Notes: generated by a model not told the origin, from the letters alone. A DNA stretch of 64,000 nucleotides from an uncultured Cytophagales bacterium (GCA_913057175.1 CAJXNP010000008.1:236420-300419); one strand, 5' to 3'; shown: positions 44,028-54,726, counted from the first letter of the stretch. Made by a program: numbers and translations.

Positions 44028-45409
44028 TATTCGACTATGTATTCATAAGCGCCAATGTCAGGATTGTCCTGCCGGATGGCACTATCCAAATCTATTTCCA
44101 ATCCAATGTTTGCCCCCATATTGATGGCCGGAGAAAGCGAGTCCAGGTGGTAATCATAATTAAAAGGACTTACAAACGCTGGATCTTCATTGAGAATGTT
44201 ATCATTTATATCAAGGTCAACGTTATTGGTTTTCAGCATATTATTGGAAAACAGTAACCTTGCAACTGTCTCTCCAGAAAAATCCAGGACGATTTCATTT
44301 TCAAGGTCACCATAAACAATTGTATTGATCATAAAAAGGTTCATATCCTCCATTATAGTATTTTCATCATCCTGAACGAGGTAATCCGAAAAATAAGCCA
44401 CAGGGGACTCCCTGATAAAATCAAAAGAATAGTTAGAAAAAGTTGAATTGATGTAGGTATAATTACCTCCTGCAATATTGCCCACAACTAAATTCCCGCA
44501 ATTGTTAATGAGTGTATTGTCAGCATAAACATCAGATGTAAAGCTCAAAATTCCAGCCTCACTCATATTCTCAATGATAACATTTTTCAAAACGACATCA
44601 GGTATCGTATCATTGTCCGGACTTCCCACTCTCAACCCTACCTGACCATTTCTAATCGTTGCAAATTCAAACCTGTTATCATGGCTTCCTTCCAGAATGA
44701 TGATTCCACCCCATTGTCCCAAAGCATTCTCATAGATTGGTTCCAGACGGTCATTTCTTAGCAAAATCCTTGAATTGGCCTCCCCCATCATGTGGACCGA
44801 TCCCCTAACATACAAATAAGAATTTGGCGCAAAATAAGCCTCTACGCCTTTTTCAATTGTTAACGAGCACAATGAATCAACAAGGATTGATTTGTAGATT
44901 ACATAGGGTCTTTCATTGTTCCAATGCGTGTTGCAGGTTAAGACTGAATCTCCAAGATAATTAGCATCCTGGCCCCAAGAAACAAGCTTGACATCCTGAA
45001 GAATGCCATTGGTCCTAAAATTTACAGAATCCTTTACCAGAAAAGGCATGTTTTCATTTTTTGGATCGATGAAAACATCAACCAACACCAATAAGCTGTC
45101 CTCACCAAGTAACAAGACATCATTGAACTCCTTTCCTCTCTTGCCGTTAACCGTGAGCGTATAGGGTGATAATGAACTGCTGCCTAGCGAAATGTTGGAT
45201 AAATTCAATGCATTTTGATGTTCATTTCGGACATAAAACCTCCTGGTAGCGCTACCTCTCTCTGTAAATAAAGTATCGAAATAAAGTGTGTCCAATGAAA
45301 AAGATAATCCTCCCTGAAAATTTTTATCAATTTCTTCATTTGAAGGTTCGCAAGCTATGAGAATTATTGATCCAAAAAATAAAAAAATTAAAGCTTCCTT
45401 TAAATCCAA
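44027..45409 (-). CDS. beta-helix lipoprotein (TTG start)
   Basis: 460 residues. The signal sequence ends in a lipobox IILIAC (Cys about residue 20). The central part (about 180-380) is made of repeated short strands such as VVLKNVIIENMSEAGILSF and TLINNCGNLVVGN, a right-handed parallel beta-helix; the end DSLSPAINMGANIG, then NPDIGAYEYI is the choice-of-anchor-Q type motif seen at the end of surface beta-helix proteins. There is no ATG between the prfA stop and the lipobox, so the TTG at 45409 is the best start. Probably surface-exposed; substrate unknown. It lies 20 bases downstream of prfA. Confidence 0.75.
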   Translation of the reverse strand: MDLKEALIFLFFGSIILIACEPSNEEIDKNFQGGLSFSLDTLYFDTLFTERGSATRRFYVRNEHQNALNLSNISLGSSSLSPYTLTVNGKRGKEFNDVLLLGEDSLLVLVDVFIDPKNENMPFLVKDSVNFRTNGILQDVKLVSWGQDANYLGDSVLTCNTHWNNERPYVIYKSILVDSLCSLTIEKGVEAYFAPNSYLYVRGSVHMMGEANSRILLRNDRLEPIYENALGQWGGIIILEGSHDNRFEFATIRNGQVGLRVGSPDNDTIPDVVLKNVIIENMSEAGILSFTSDVYADNTLINNCGNLVVGNIAGGNYTYINSTFSNYSFDFIRESPVAYFSDYLVQDDENTIMEDMNLFMINTIVYGDLENEIVLDFSGETVARLLFSNNMLKTNNVDLDINDNILNEDPAFVSPFNYDYHLDSLSPAINMGANIGLEIDLDSAIRQDNPDIGAYEYIVE

Positions 45410-45429
45410 ACCTGATCTGCTTTCGTTAT

Positions 45430-46497
45430 TTATTGTTCTGCATTTAATTTCTCGGCATTATCTGCAATCCTCAGGGACTCGATAAATTCATCTAAATCTC
45501 CATCAATAACAGCCTGCAAATTGTAAGTAGTTTTATTGATCCGATGATCTGTTACCCGGCTTTGAGGATAATTATATGTCCGAATTTTGTCGGAACGGTC
45601 GCCACTTCCCACCAAAGATTTTCGATGCGCACTTCTCTCTGCTTCTTTTTTCTTCACTTCAATCTCGTATAACCTTGAGCGTAATACGGTTAGTGCCTTA
45701 TCATAATTGGCGTGCTGAGATCTACCATCCTGACATTCGACAACAATTCCAGAAGGAATATGAGTCAACCTTACCGCTGATTCCGTTTTGTTAATATGCT
45801 GTCCGCCGGCTCCTGAGGCTCGAAAGGTGTCTTTTTTAATGTCACCCATATTGAGTTTAAAATCCACCTCGTCAGCTTCTGGTAAAACTGCAACGCTGGC
45901 AGCGGAAGTGTGCACCCTCCCCTGGCTTTCAGTAACGGGGACCCTCTGTACCCGATGTACACCAGACTCAAATTTCAATTTACCGTAAACATCCTCTCCT
46001 GCTACTGTAGCAACAATTCTGCTGTATCCACCGGCAGAACCTTCGACAGATTCATTGAGAGTAACTCTCCAGCTCTGATTTTCTGCATATCGCTGATACA
46101 TTCTGAACAAATCGCCCGCAAAAATTGAAGATTCATCACCCCCGGCCCCTGCTCTTATTTCAAGAATCACATTTTTACCATCGTTTGGATCTTTAGGAAT
46201 CAGCAGGAATTTTAGCTCTTCCTCCAGATCTTCTTTTTTGGGATTCAGGTCATCCAGCTCCATTTTTGCCATCTCACGAAATTCTTCATCTTTCTCCGTT
46301 TCGAGGACATTTTTAGCGCTTTTTATATTGCTGGTAACCAATTTATATTCGTCATACTTTTTAACAATCTTTTCAAGATCCTTGTATTCCTTGGTCAGCC
46401 TGGTAAATGAATTCATATTAGAAGTCACTTCAGGCTGAACCAGCAATTGTCCAACTTCTTCAAACCTTTCCTTAATGCTTTCTAATTTCTCTATCAT
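45430..46497 (-). CDS. prfA: peptide chain release factor 1
   Basis: 355 residues. The RF1-specific tripeptide motif reads PVT ([14 protein letters not shown]), and the hydrolysis loop is [18 protein letters not shown]. Together they assign RF1 (UAG/UAA) rather than RF2. ATG start. It is the first gene of a leftward unit with the beta-helix lipoprotein and yjbQ. Confidence 0.96.
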   Translation of the reverse strand: MIEKLESIKERFEEVGQLLVQPEVTSNMNSFTRLTKEYKDLEKIVKKYDEYKLVTSNIKSAKNVLETEKDEEFREMAKMELDDLNPKKEDLEEELKFLLIPKDPNDGKNVILEIRAGAGGDESSIFAGDLFRMYQRYAENQSWRVTLNESVEGSAGGYSRIVATVAGEDVYGKLKFESGVHRVQRVPVTESQGRVHTSAASVAVLPEADEVDFKLNMGDIKKDTFRASGAGGQHINKTESAVRLTHIPSGIVVECQDGRSQHANYDKALTVLRSRLYEIEVKKKEAERSAHRKSLVGSGDRSDKIRTYNYPQSRVTDHRINKTTYNLQAVIDGDLDEFIESLRIADNAEKLNAEQ

Positions 46498-46679
46498 CTC
46501 AAAATTCTTTGAATATCAATACAAAATATAGATATATGACAATGCCTTAGGTTTAGGCATTTATGTAAGGTTTTTTTCATTTTGTGAAAAACTATGCCCA
46601 CGGTTGGTATTAAATTTGAACTATGAATTCAACGACACCAATCGGACTTTTTAACCTAAATAACTGAATTTTTACTCAT

Positions 46680-47186
46680 ATGAACATCAAAAGACTATTC
46701 GTACTCATTATTTTTGTAATGGCATCGTCCGTATCTAAGGCGCAAATCTACAATTATTATCAGATTTTCATATACAACTTTGCCAAGTACATACAATGGC
46801 CGCCGGAAAAACAAAATGGAGATTTTGTGATTGGTGTTTTAGGCGACTCGCCAATTGTTGAAAAGCTACAGGGGATGGCATCTGCAAAAAAGGTTGGAGC
46901 TCAGAGCATCAAAATTGCTGTTTACAATGATGTTTCTCAGATCAACAACTGCCACATGTTATTCATCCCGGAAAATCAAAGTAAAAATTTTGATGCTGCC
47001 AAGACAAAGGTATCGAGTAATTCAACGCTAATTATTACAGAGGAGAAAGACCTGGGTAAAAAAGGCAGTAATATCAATTTTATCGTCGTTGATGGGAAAT
47101 TACGCTTTGAATTGAATAGAAACGAGACTGAAAAATCCAACCTCAAAGTTTCAAGTGATTTAACTAAACTTGCAATTCTTATTTAA
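46680..47186 (+). CDS. YfiR-like periplasmic protein (DUF4154)
   Basis: 168 residues with a signal peptide (about 1-22, ending SKAQ). IYNFAKYIQWPPEKQNGDFVIGVLGDSPI and CHMLFIPENQSKNFDAA, with the closing NFIVVDGKLRFELN and LKVSSDLTKLA, are the YfiR/DUF4154 pattern. YfiR in Pseudomonas is a periplasmic repressor of the diguanylate cyclase YfiN; here no cyclase is nearby. It is followed by its own terminator and, 193 bases on, by the HAMP-GAF-PAS gene. TAAATTTG (46611-46618) upstream is a -7 match. Confidence 0.8.
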   Translation: MNIKRLFVLIIFVMASSVSKAQIYNYYQIFIYNFAKYIQWPPEKQNGDFVIGVLGDSPIVEKLQGMASAKKVGAQSIKIAVYNDVSQINNCHMLFIPENQSKNFDAAKTKVSSNSTLIITEEKDLGKKGSNINFIVVDGKLRFELNRNETEKSNLKVSSDLTKLAILI

Positions 47187-47209
47187 AAATTACAGGCTCT
47201 GAAAGACAC

Positions 47210-47241
47210 AAATACCTGAATAGCTTCAGGTATTTTTTATT
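47210..47241 (+). terminator. intrinsic terminator after the YfiR-like gene
   Basis: AAATACCTGAA (47210-47220), loop tagc, TTCAGGTATTT (47225-47235), then TTTATTTT. An 11-bp perfect stem 24 bases after the stop. It would make the YfiR-like gene a separate transcript from the HAMP gene unless read-through occurs. Confidence 0.85.
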
Positions 47242-47379
47242 TTAGGTAAAATTCTATCATTTTTATAATTAAATACATGTTAAATTTCAAAATTCATTTA
47301 GTTGAAACATTCATTTCTAAACGATTTTGATATTGCTAATTTTTCAAACATTTAAAATGCAATCAGCGAAAGCAAGCTA

Positions 47380-49302
47380 ATGAAGGGATTAAGGTTTACG
47401 ATCAAGAGAAAGATTATATTGGGATTTTCAGGCCTTATTTTAGTGTTTATAGGCTTTGGGGGATATACGCTTTTTACCAATTATCAGAATATAGAATTAA
47501 TTAACAAGTCCCTTTACGAAGTTAATCCTTCTAACGAGTTGGCTAGCGAATTCACCTTACTTGTCAACAGATCAAAAATGTTGATCACCAATTGGGTATA
47601 TCTACAAACCAACAGCGAAGACAAAGAAGCGTTGGAGCAGCTCCATGATGTTGAATACAAAAATCTAAAAAATGATCTGATCGATCTATTCAAGGTAGTA
47701 GAAGATTCTGTTCAAAAAAGTGAGATGGATACGATCATCATAAAATTTGAAGAGCTGCTGGAAATTGAAAAGGGGATTATGAATGAGCTCGTCAAATTTG
47801 ATGATTATGAAGACCCCATTAAAAAGTTCATGGCGGAAGAAACCATTAGCGAGGAAGTCCTTCCAAGATCTGCAGAACTAATTAATCGCTTGGAAGCTTA
47901 CCGGGAAAAAATTACTGCTGAAAAAACAGCTACAGATATTGATATGCAGAATAAGCTCAAGCAGCTTTCTTACTCCGCAATTATTTTGCTGATCATCATA
48001 TCTGTTATCGGCTTTGTCATCGCTTTCTTAATAATAAGAGCCATCATCAAGCCACTTGGTAATCTGCAAACCGTGGTTGATAAAATGGGTGAAGGTGATA
48101 TCGTTCGAGTTGATGATTCAACTTTGACAAACGACGAAATCGGCGACATGTCACGATCAGTAGATAACATGGCAAAAGGATATAGCGAAATCGCCGAATT
48201 TGCTGAAAACATAGGTCAGGGCAAGTATGAAAGCGATTTCACTCCACTAAGTGACAAAGACGTTTTAGGTAACGCCCTGATAGAAATGCGGAATAACCTG
48301 AAAAAAGTAGCCGATGAAGACAAAAAACGAAACTGGGCAACCAGTGGAATGGCTAAGTTTGGGGATATCCTTAGAAATTACAGTAATGACTATGAAAAAC
48401 TTTCTGACGAGATCATCTCAAACCTGGTAAAATACATTGATGCCAATCAGGGAGCCTTGTTTATCATTGATGAAAATGAAGAATCTGAACAAGGTGAGCC
48501 ATTAATGGAAATGACAGCATGCTATGCGTGGAACAAGAAAAAATTCATTAATAAAAAGATCCATAAAGGGGAAGGGCTTTCCGGGCAAGCATGGCTTGAA
48601 GCTGATACCATTTACATAACGGATATTCCGGATGATTATGTAAGAATCACATCCGGATTAGGCTCTGCCAATCCAAAAAGCATTTTGATCGTTCCTTTGA
48701 AGGTAAATGATGAAATTTACGGTGTGATTGAAATTGCCTCTTTCGAGGAAATCGAGAAACACAAAATTGAATTCATTGAACAGCTTTCAGAATCAATTGC
48801 CTCTACCATTTCGAATGTGAAAATTAATGCCAGAACTCAAAAGCTCCTGAAAGAGTCAACCATGATGACAGAGCAAATGAGGGCTCAGGAAGAAGAAATG
48901 AGGCAAAACATGGAAGAGCTGCAAGCCACCCAGGAAAAGATACAGAGAGATCAAAATGACAGGGAAGCGAGAGAAAAGATATTAATGGATTCTTCCATGC
49001 TTTTTGAACTTACTCCGAATTTCAACATCATCAAAGCTTCTACAGCGGTGAAAAGAATTTTGGGAATTGACCCTGACCAATTGGAAGGAAAGGCCTTTAA
49101 AGATTACCTGGTTTCTCCATCTGTTCTAAATGAAATAAGCAACACAGCAACAACAGAAAGATCATGGTCAGGCATCCTGGAGATGAACAACAAAAATGGA
49201 AGAACCATTAAAGTATGGGGTTCCGGAGGGCAGGTGCAGGATTCTATCCACGATAATCTCATTTATGTAGTTTATCTGGCGGATATTTCCCAACTTAACT
49301 AA
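47380..49302 (+). CDS. membrane sensor protein, HAMP-GAF-PAS, no recognised output domain
   Basis: 640 residues: first membrane helix (about 10-31), extracytoplasmic four-helix-like sensor (about 32-195), second helix (about 197-220), HAMP (about 220-275, IIKPLGNLQTVVDKMGEGDIV), a linker with a second HAMP-like part (GQGKYESDFTPLSDKD), GAF domain (about 335-480, NQGALFIID, GEGLSGQAW, SILIVPLKVNDEIYGVIEIAS), a coiled coil (about 485-525) and a PAS domain (about 530-640, PNFNIIKASTAVKRILGID). There is no kinase, GGDEF or methyl-accepting end, so it must signal through a partner or through its coiled coil. The stop is immediately followed by the haem lipoprotein ATG. Confidence 0.85.
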   Translation: MKGLRFTIKRKIILGFSGLILVFIGFGGYTLFTNYQNIELINKSLYEVNPSNELASEFTLLVNRSKMLITNWVYLQTNSEDKEALEQLHDVEYKNLKNDLIDLFKVVEDSVQKSEMDTIIIKFEELLEIEKGIMNELVKFDDYEDPIKKFMAEETISEEVLPRSAELINRLEAYREKITAEKTATDIDMQNKLKQLSYSAIILLIIISVIGFVIAFLIIRAIIKPLGNLQTVVDKMGEGDIVRVDDSTLTNDEIGDMSRSVDNMAKGYSEIAEFAENIGQGKYESDFTPLSDKDVLGNALIEMRNNLKKVADEDKKRNWATSGMAKFGDILRNYSNDYEKLSDEIISNLVKYIDANQGALFIIDENEESEQGEPLMEMTACYAWNKKKFINKKIHKGEGLSGQAWLEADTIYITDIPDDYVRITSGLGSANPKSILIVPLKVNDEIYGVIEIASFEEIEKHKIEFIEQLSESIASTISNVKINARTQKLLKESTMMTEQMRAQEEEMRQNMEELQATQEKIQRDQNDREAREKILMDSSMLFELTPNFNIIKASTAVKRILGIDPDQLEGKAFKDYLVSPSVLNEISNTATTERSWSGILEMNNKNGRTIKVWGSGGQVQDSIHDNLIYVVYLADISQLN

Positions 49303-49959
49303 ATGTTTAAACAAGCGCTTTTCACTCTTTCCTTTTTAATATTTTTGGGATGTTCGGGTGATAAAAAAGTAGACCGATCGGCATACGAGGATGAATTGGA
49401 ATCCAGAGAAATCGTTCACGTTACTGAGGCACAATTATTTGAAGCTACTTTAAAAGTTGGTGACAGCATAGCCAATTTAGCTCAAAAAAAATTGGGAGGA
49501 AGCTTGCAGCAAGCAATTAAAAATGAGGGAATTGAAGGTGCTATAAAATTCTGTAACCTCAACGCATACAATCTGGTCGATTCACTGGAGACAACCTATG
49601 ATGCCGAAATAAAACGAGTTTCTATCAATTACAGAAATCCCTCTGACAAACCTGATTCCATTGAAACCCAGCTACTGGAAGCTTATGAATATAATGTTGA
49701 AAATGGGATTCCATTGACAAATAACATTCAAAAGATACATCAAACAGACTATTTGTTATTTACAAAACCCATTGAAATCAACAATCCATTATGCCTGCAA
49801 TGTCACGGAAAAATAGGTAAGCAATTGTCAGAAAAGACGAATGAATTAATCAAAGAACTATATCCGGAAGATCTCGCAGTAAATTATGAAATGAATGACC
49901 TGCGGGGAATGTGGAGCATCAAGCTTTCGCAAAAGAAAATTATTCAAATCGAATTCTAG
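49303..49959 (+). CDS. haem-binding lipoprotein, DUF3365 (Tll0287-like)
   Basis: 218 residues. The signal peptide ends in a lipobox FLGC (C17). A four-helix-like domain (EGAIKFCNLNAYNLVDSL, then VSINYRNPSDKPD) precedes CLQCH (164-168), a c-type haem site, and the family's closing GMWSIKLSQK. DUF3365 proteins are redox or gas-responsive haem sensors. It starts with ATG directly after the stop of the HAMP-GAF-PAS gene (no intervening base), so the two are very likely translated together. It is extracytoplasmic, as is the sensor's input domain. Confidence 0.85.
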   Translation: MFKQALFTLSFLIFLGCSGDKKVDRSAYEDELESREIVHVTEAQLFEATLKVGDSIANLAQKKLGGSLQQAIKNEGIEGAIKFCNLNAYNLVDSLETTYDAEIKRVSINYRNPSDKPDSIETQLLEAYEYNVENGIPLTNNIQKIHQTDYLLFTKPIEINNPLCLQCHGKIGKQLSEKTNELIKELYPEDLAVNYEMNDLRGMWSIKLSQKKIIQIEF

Positions 49960-50118
49960 TGTTAAGATAAGCATACTTTAGCCGCACCAAGCCTTGTTCT
50001 TTTTGTTCCATACTTCCTTAAAAAACATTCACGTAGCTATGACTATGCTCATATTTTTTGCGTTGTCTGAAATCAAAAATAACTGAGACTTATGCAACAC
50101 AGCATACTTAACCTAACA

Positions 50119-50697
50119 CTAAGAATATTTTCCTACTATTTCCTGGTACCTGAAACAATCAGTTGTATGGTCATTGACCAAGCCGCAGGCCTGCATGTGC
50201 GCATAAATAATGGTGCTGCCTACAAATTTAAACCCTCTATTCACTAAATCTTTACTCAAGGCATCAGATTCCTTTGTTTTTGCAGGAACCTCTTTCATTT
50301 CCTTCCACTGATTGACAATAGGTTTGTGATCGACAAAAGACCAGATATATCGATCAAATGAACCAAATTCGGACTGCACCTCCAGAAATCTTTTGGCATT
50401 GTTCATAACCGATCTCACTTTGAGCTTATTTCTGATAATCGCTGGATCCTGGATGAGTTTTTCATAATCCTCCTCGGCGAAGTGTGCTACTTTTTCAACA
50501 TTAAAATCAGCAAAGGCCTTCCGGTAGCCTTCTCGTTTTTTTAGAATAGTGCTCCAGCTAAGTCCTGCTTGTGCCCCTTCCAAAACCAAAAATTCAAAAT
50601 GAAGTTTGTCGTCATGAACCGGAACACCCCATTCTTCATCATGGTATTTGATGTATTCATCAAAAGAGTTCTCGCACCATTGGCATCGTTTTTTCAT
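50119..50697 (-). CDS. tag: DNA-3-methyladenine glycosylase I
   Basis: 192 residues. CQWCENSFDEYIKYHDEEWGVPVHDD, split as CQWC and YHDEEWGVP, contains the zinc cysteine and histidine and the Tag start; GLSWSTILKKREGYRKAFADF and GFKFVGSTIIYAHMQACGLVNDH are the standard core and C-terminal zinc region. It removes 3-methyladenine from alkylated DNA. ATG start. It lies 33 bases downstream of the Omp85-like gene on the same strand and could be cotranscribed with it. Confidence 0.94.
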   Translation of the reverse strand: MKKRCQWCENSFDEYIKYHDEEWGVPVHDDKLHFEFLVLEGAQAGLSWSTILKKREGYRKAFADFNVEKVAHFAEEDYEKLIQDPAIIRNKLKVRSVMNNAKRFLEVQSEFGSFDRYIWSFVDHKPIVNQWKEMKEVPAKTKESDALSKDLVNRGFKFVGSTIIYAHMQACGLVNDHTTDCFRYQEIVGKYS

Positions 50698-50730
50698 CTA
50701 GTTAAAATTGGTTGTTTGTATGTAAATTCA

Positions 50731-51846
50731 TTAGAATGCTTCCCTTACGGATAAATAAAATGCTGTCTGACCATACCTTGCCAATCCCATATCCAGACGG
50801 ATATTGAACCGTTCGTTTTTCAAAGCCTGGAACCTGCCACCCAACCCAACCACATATTTCATCTTATCAAGCTCAAAATCTGCAAAAGTATCGCCAACAT
50901 CACCGATCCCTGCAAATAGTACTGCTCCAAATCTCCAGAATAAATCCCTTCGGTACTCAACTTGTGTATACCAGGCTTGCCGGTCAATGTATAAACTGGC
51001 ATTAGCAATCCCTCTCAGTTTTTCATCTCCACCAATTCGCGGCAAATTGTAAAACGGAATATTTGTACCGGAAGTTAAGTTTAAATATCCCTGCCAGGCT
51101 AGCACATTCTTTTCATTTTTGATTTTCCAATACTTTCTTAAATCGAGCAGATAGCTGACATAATCGTAATCGCTTCCCAAATATTTGCCAAATACACTTA
51201 TTTCCAAACGGTTCATCCAACCACTTGTGGGATACAATGTGCTGTTTCTGGTATCCATTAAAAAGGAAAGGCCCAATCCATTGGACCAACCACCATCCTC
51301 ACCAATAAAGTCTCCGTGTCCCAACCGTCCGTTTTCATCAAAATCGTAAAGTGAATTTTGTTGAAAATAGTATCGAATACCGGCAAACCATTTCGAATCG
51401 ATTGGCTTTAACAATCTGCCATCCAGCCTAAAATACTCATTCGTGTATTGCTCATTTACATCAGGATCCGTATCATTTCCCAAACCATAGAAAAAATCAG
51501 GAAAGTTGTAATACCTGATCTTTGTATTGAGGTTCATCCCATTTTTAAAATAATAATCGATATCAAAAGCGGTGAGTATCTGATTATTGAGCGTATAAAG
51601 AAAATATGGGGATATAGAAGTGGGCCTGTAGTATTCAGACTGCTGTTTTTTCGGATCTTTAATTACCAGGAACCCAACAAACCCAAATCCAAACTTTGTT
51701 TCCGGAGAATAATAGACGGCCGGATATGCTGTGAATTGAACTTTTTTCTCATCCGGTTTGACCTGAGTTGTGTCAATTTGCGATTGTGAAAAAGTTGAAA
51801 TGCTAATAAAAAGCAGGTAAAATAATAGTTGGGATCTGATTTTCAC
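50731..51846 (-). CDS. Omp85/BamA-family outer-membrane barrel without POTRA domains
   Basis: 371 residues with a signal peptide (about 1-22). The mature protein goes almost directly into the barrel: FTAYPAVYYSPETKFGFG, then strands with FLMDTRNSTLYPTSGW and the GGDEKLRGIANASL segment, which is the Omp85 L6 (V/I)RG(F/Y)-type motif, and ends RYGQTAFYLSVREAF with a terminal Phe. No POTRA domain fits in the roughly 20 residues before the first strand. It may be a surface or secretion barrel of the patatin-D4/TamA-like class; function unknown. Confidence 0.8.
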   Translation of the reverse strand: MKIRSQLLFYLLFISISTFSQSQIDTTQVKPDEKKVQFTAYPAVYYSPETKFGFGFVGFLVIKDPKKQQSEYYRPTSISPYFLYTLNNQILTAFDIDYYFKNGMNLNTKIRYYNFPDFFYGLGNDTDPDVNEQYTNEYFRLDGRLLKPIDSKWFAGIRYYFQQNSLYDFDENGRLGHGDFIGEDGGWSNGLGLSFLMDTRNSTLYPTSGWMNRLEISVFGKYLGSDYDYVSYLLDLRKYWKIKNEKNVLAWQGYLNLTSGTNIPFYNLPRIGGDEKLRGIANASLYIDRQAWYTQVEYRRDLFWRFGAVLFAGIGDVGDTFADFELDKMKYVVGLGGRFQALKNERFNIRLDMGLARYGQTAFYLSVREAF

Positions 51847-51872
51847 TTTATTAAAAATTAAAAGTTAAATGT

Positions 51873-51906
51873 AAAAAAAAAGCCGGACAAATAAATTTGC
51901 CCGGCT
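51873..51906 (-). terminator. intrinsic terminator of clpB
   Basis: On the minus strand AGCCGGGCAAAT pairs with the complementary TTGTCCGGCT side (51881-51906, one G-T pair) and is followed by TTTTTTTTT (51873-51881). It is 26 bases after the clpB stop. Confidence 0.9.
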
Positions 51907-51931
51907 CTAACCAAACAACCCTAAACCCAAC

Positions 51932-54544
51932 TTAGATTTCTACCTCATCTAAATTGATAAATTCAATATCTTTCACTTCATTTAACGTTATACCAATGAT
52001 AGAGTTTGGCTTAATTTTTCCAGAAAGTATTTCACGTGACAATTTATTTAAAATCTCTCTCTGAATGACTCTTTTAAGGGGTCTGGCTCCAAATTGAGGA
52101 TCAAAACCTTGCTCTGCCAGCACCTCCAAAACATCATTAGCCGCTTCAATTTTGATGTTATTTTCTAGAAGTCTTTTCTGAACCAACTTAAATTGTATAT
52201 CAACAATTTTGCGAATGTCCTTGTGAGACAATGGTCTGAACATAATCAGTTCATCAACTCTGTTTAAAAACTCTGGTCTAACTGACTGCTTTAATAACTC
52301 AAAAACCTGGCCTTTTGTTTTATCCAAAACCTCATTTTCGTTTTCCCGATTGATTTTACTCAAATTCTCCTGGATCAATCCGGATCCGATGTTCGTAGTC
52401 ATAATGATGATCGTGTTTTTAAAGTTCGCTACTCGACCTTTATTGTCTGTCAAGCGTCCGTCATCCAATACCTGCAACAAAATATTGAACACGTCCGGAT
52501 GAGCCTTTTCAATTTCATCCAGGAGAACAACAGAGTATGGCTTACGTCTCACAGCCTCTGTTAACTGCCCACCTTCATCATAGCCAATATAACCCGGAGG
52601 CGCTCCTATCAGTCTGCTCACTGCATGTCTTTCCTGATACTCGGACATGTCGATCCGAACCAGGTTGTTTTCATCATCAAACAGGAATTCCGCCAGGCTT
52701 TTCGCCAGCTCGGTCTTACCGACTCCTGTAGTTCCCAGGAATATGAATGAACCAATCGGCCTTTTTGGATCCTGCAGTCCTGCCCGGCTTCTCCGCACAG
52801 CATCCGATACCGCTTCAATGGCTTCGTCCTGACCAGCTATTCTCTTTTTAAGCTCATCTTCCAGGTGAATAAGCTTATCTCGCTCAGTTTGAAGCATTTT
52901 TGACACCGGTATTCCCGTCCATTTGGCAACCACTTCAGCAATGTCTTCACTATCAACTTCCTCTTTCAACAACGAGCTGTCTTTTTGCATTTCCATTAGT
53001 TGTTTCTGCAATTCCAGTTGTTTCTTTTCGCTTTCAACAATTTTACCATACCTGATTTCTGCCACCAAACCAAAATCGCCCGATTTCTCTGCCTGTTCTG
53101 CCTGGTATTTATAATTTTCAATCTTCTCTTTCTCCTCCCTTATTAATTTGATGACAGACTTTTCATTTTCCCATTTTGCCTTCAGATCATCTCGTTTTTC
53201 AACCAATTCGGAAATCTCCTTGTTGATAATGGATTCTTTTTCCTTATCTTTTTCTCTGCGAATTGCCTCCCGTTCGATCTCCAACTGCATGATTTTTCTT
53301 TGTAATTCATCCAATTCTTCTGGCATGGAGTCGATTTCAATCCTCAGTTTTGAGGCTGCTTCATCAATCAAGTCGATGGCTTTATCAGGCAAGAATCTGT
53401 CCGAAATATATCGGTTAGACATTTCAACTGCTGAAATAACCGCGTCGTCCTTAATCCTCACTCCATGGTGGATTTCGTATTTGTCCTTTATCCCCCTCAA
53501 AATTGAAATCGTATCCTGAACAGATGGTTCATTGACCATAACAGACTGAAATCTTCGTTCAAGCGCTTTATCCTTTTCAACATATTTTTGATATTCTTTG
53601 AGGGTGGTTGCTCCAATGGCGTGCAATTCTCCACGAGCCAACGCGGGCTTCAAAAGGTTTGCCGCATCCATGGCTCCTTCTCCTCCACCACCTGCACCAA
53701 TAAGCGTGTGGATCTCATCAATGAAAAGAATGATCTCCCCATCAGAATCCGTCACTTCTTTGATAACCGCTTTTAACCTTTCTTCGAATTCACCTTTGTA
53801 TTTAGCCCCAGCCACCAATAACCCCATATCAAGGGAGATTATGGTTTTTGTTTTCAGATTTTCAGGAACATCACCATCTACAATACGTTGTGCCATCCCT
53901 TCTACGATAGCTGTTTTACCTACCCCTGGCTCACCCAATAGGATTGGGTTATTCTTAGTCCTTCTGGCAAGGATTTGTAAAACTCGCCTGATCTCTTCAT
54001 CACGACCAATAACAGGGTCAATCTTTCCTTTCTCAGCTAATTGATTCAGGTTTTTGGAATACCTTTCCAATGACCTGTATTTTGATTCGGCATTCTGATC
54101 CTGCACTTTGTCTCCACCTCTTAATTCCTGGATGGCCTTGAGCAAGTCTTTTTTGCCAAAACCAACATCCTTCAACACCTGTCCTGTCTTGTCCTTACTG
54201 TCTACAAGGCTCAGTAAAATATGCTCAATGGCAACAAATTCATCGCCAAATTCCCTGAGATGCTTATTAGCTTGTTGCAATACAGCATTTGCTTCATTAG
54301 ACAAATAAGGTTGCTGCCCGGAAACTTTTGGATAGGAATTTATAATCTCATCCAGCCTGTTTTCCAATTGCAACCGGTTTACATTCAACTTCTTCAGAAT
54401 AAACGTGATGACGTTATCGTCAGAAGCCAGAATCCCCTTCATCAAATGCGCTGTCTCAATAGACTGCTGCTGATTAGCTGCTGCTATTTCAATCGCCTTC
54501 TGAATGACTTCCTGTGACTTTATGGTATAATTATTAAAATTCAT
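51932..54544 (-). CDS. clpB: ATP-dependent disaggregase ClpB
   Basis: 870 residues: N-terminal Clp repeat domain (about 1-145), NBD1 with Walker A GEPGVGKT (204-211), a middle coiled-coil domain (about 400-540), and NBD2 with [18 protein letters not shown] (about 605) and the D2 small domain. Both Walker motifs and the TMSxY-type substrate-pore tyrosine ([11 protein letters not shown] in NBD1) are present. It refolds aggregated proteins with DnaK. There is a TAAATTTG (minus strand, 54579-54586) -7 match upstream. ATG start, single gene with a strong terminator. Confidence 0.96.
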   Translation of the reverse strand: MNFNNYTIKSQEVIQKAIEIAAANQQQSIETAHLMKGILASDDNVITFILKKLNVNRLQLENRLDEIINSYPKVSGQQPYLSNEANAVLQQANKHLREFGDEFVAIEHILLSLVDSKDKTGQVLKDVGFGKKDLLKAIQELRGGDKVQDQNAESKYRSLERYSKNLNQLAEKGKIDPVIGRDEEIRRVLQILARRTKNNPILLGEPGVGKTAIVEGMAQRIVDGDVPENLKTKTIISLDMGLLVAGAKYKGEFEERLKAVIKEVTDSDGEIILFIDEIHTLIGAGGGGEGAMDAANLLKPALARGELHAIGATTLKEYQKYVEKDKALERRFQSVMVNEPSVQDTISILRGIKDKYEIHHGVRIKDDAVISAVEMSNRYISDRFLPDKAIDLIDEAASKLRIEIDSMPEELDELQRKIMQLEIEREAIRREKDKEKESIINKEISELVEKRDDLKAKWENEKSVIKLIREEKEKIENYKYQAEQAEKSGDFGLVAEIRYGKIVESEKKQLELQKQLMEMQKDSSLLKEEVDSEDIAEVVAKWTGIPVSKMLQTERDKLIHLEDELKKRIAGQDEAIEAVSDAVRRSRAGLQDPKRPIGSFIFLGTTGVGKTELAKSLAEFLFDDENNLVRIDMSEYQERHAVSRLIGAPPGYIGYDEGGQLTEAVRRKPYSVVLLDEIEKAHPDVFNILLQVLDDGRLTDNKGRVANFKNTIIIMTTNIGSGLIQENLSKINRENENEVLDKTKGQVFELLKQSVRPEFLNRVDELIMFRPLSHKDIRKIVDIQFKLVQKRLLENNIKIEAANDVLEVLAEQGFDPQFGARPLKRVIQREILNKLSREILSGKIKPNSIIGITLNEVKDIEFINLDEVEI

Positions 54545-54726
54545 CTTTACAATTTCTTAATATTGTGCAATTACCACCCAAATTTAGCAAAAAGCTTACC
54601 AACAGGTGTTTTATTAATTTTAATGCTATAATGACATATTATTATGAAATTACAATGATTAATATGTCAAAATGACTTAAATAATATTGTCAAATTGGAT
54701 TTCAATAGATAAAAGAAAATGATATT

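Noticed and set aside
53598..54044. Plus-strand 148-codon frame inside clpB
   Set aside because: Antisense shadow of the NBD1 coding region; no motif and composition follows the opposite strand's codons.
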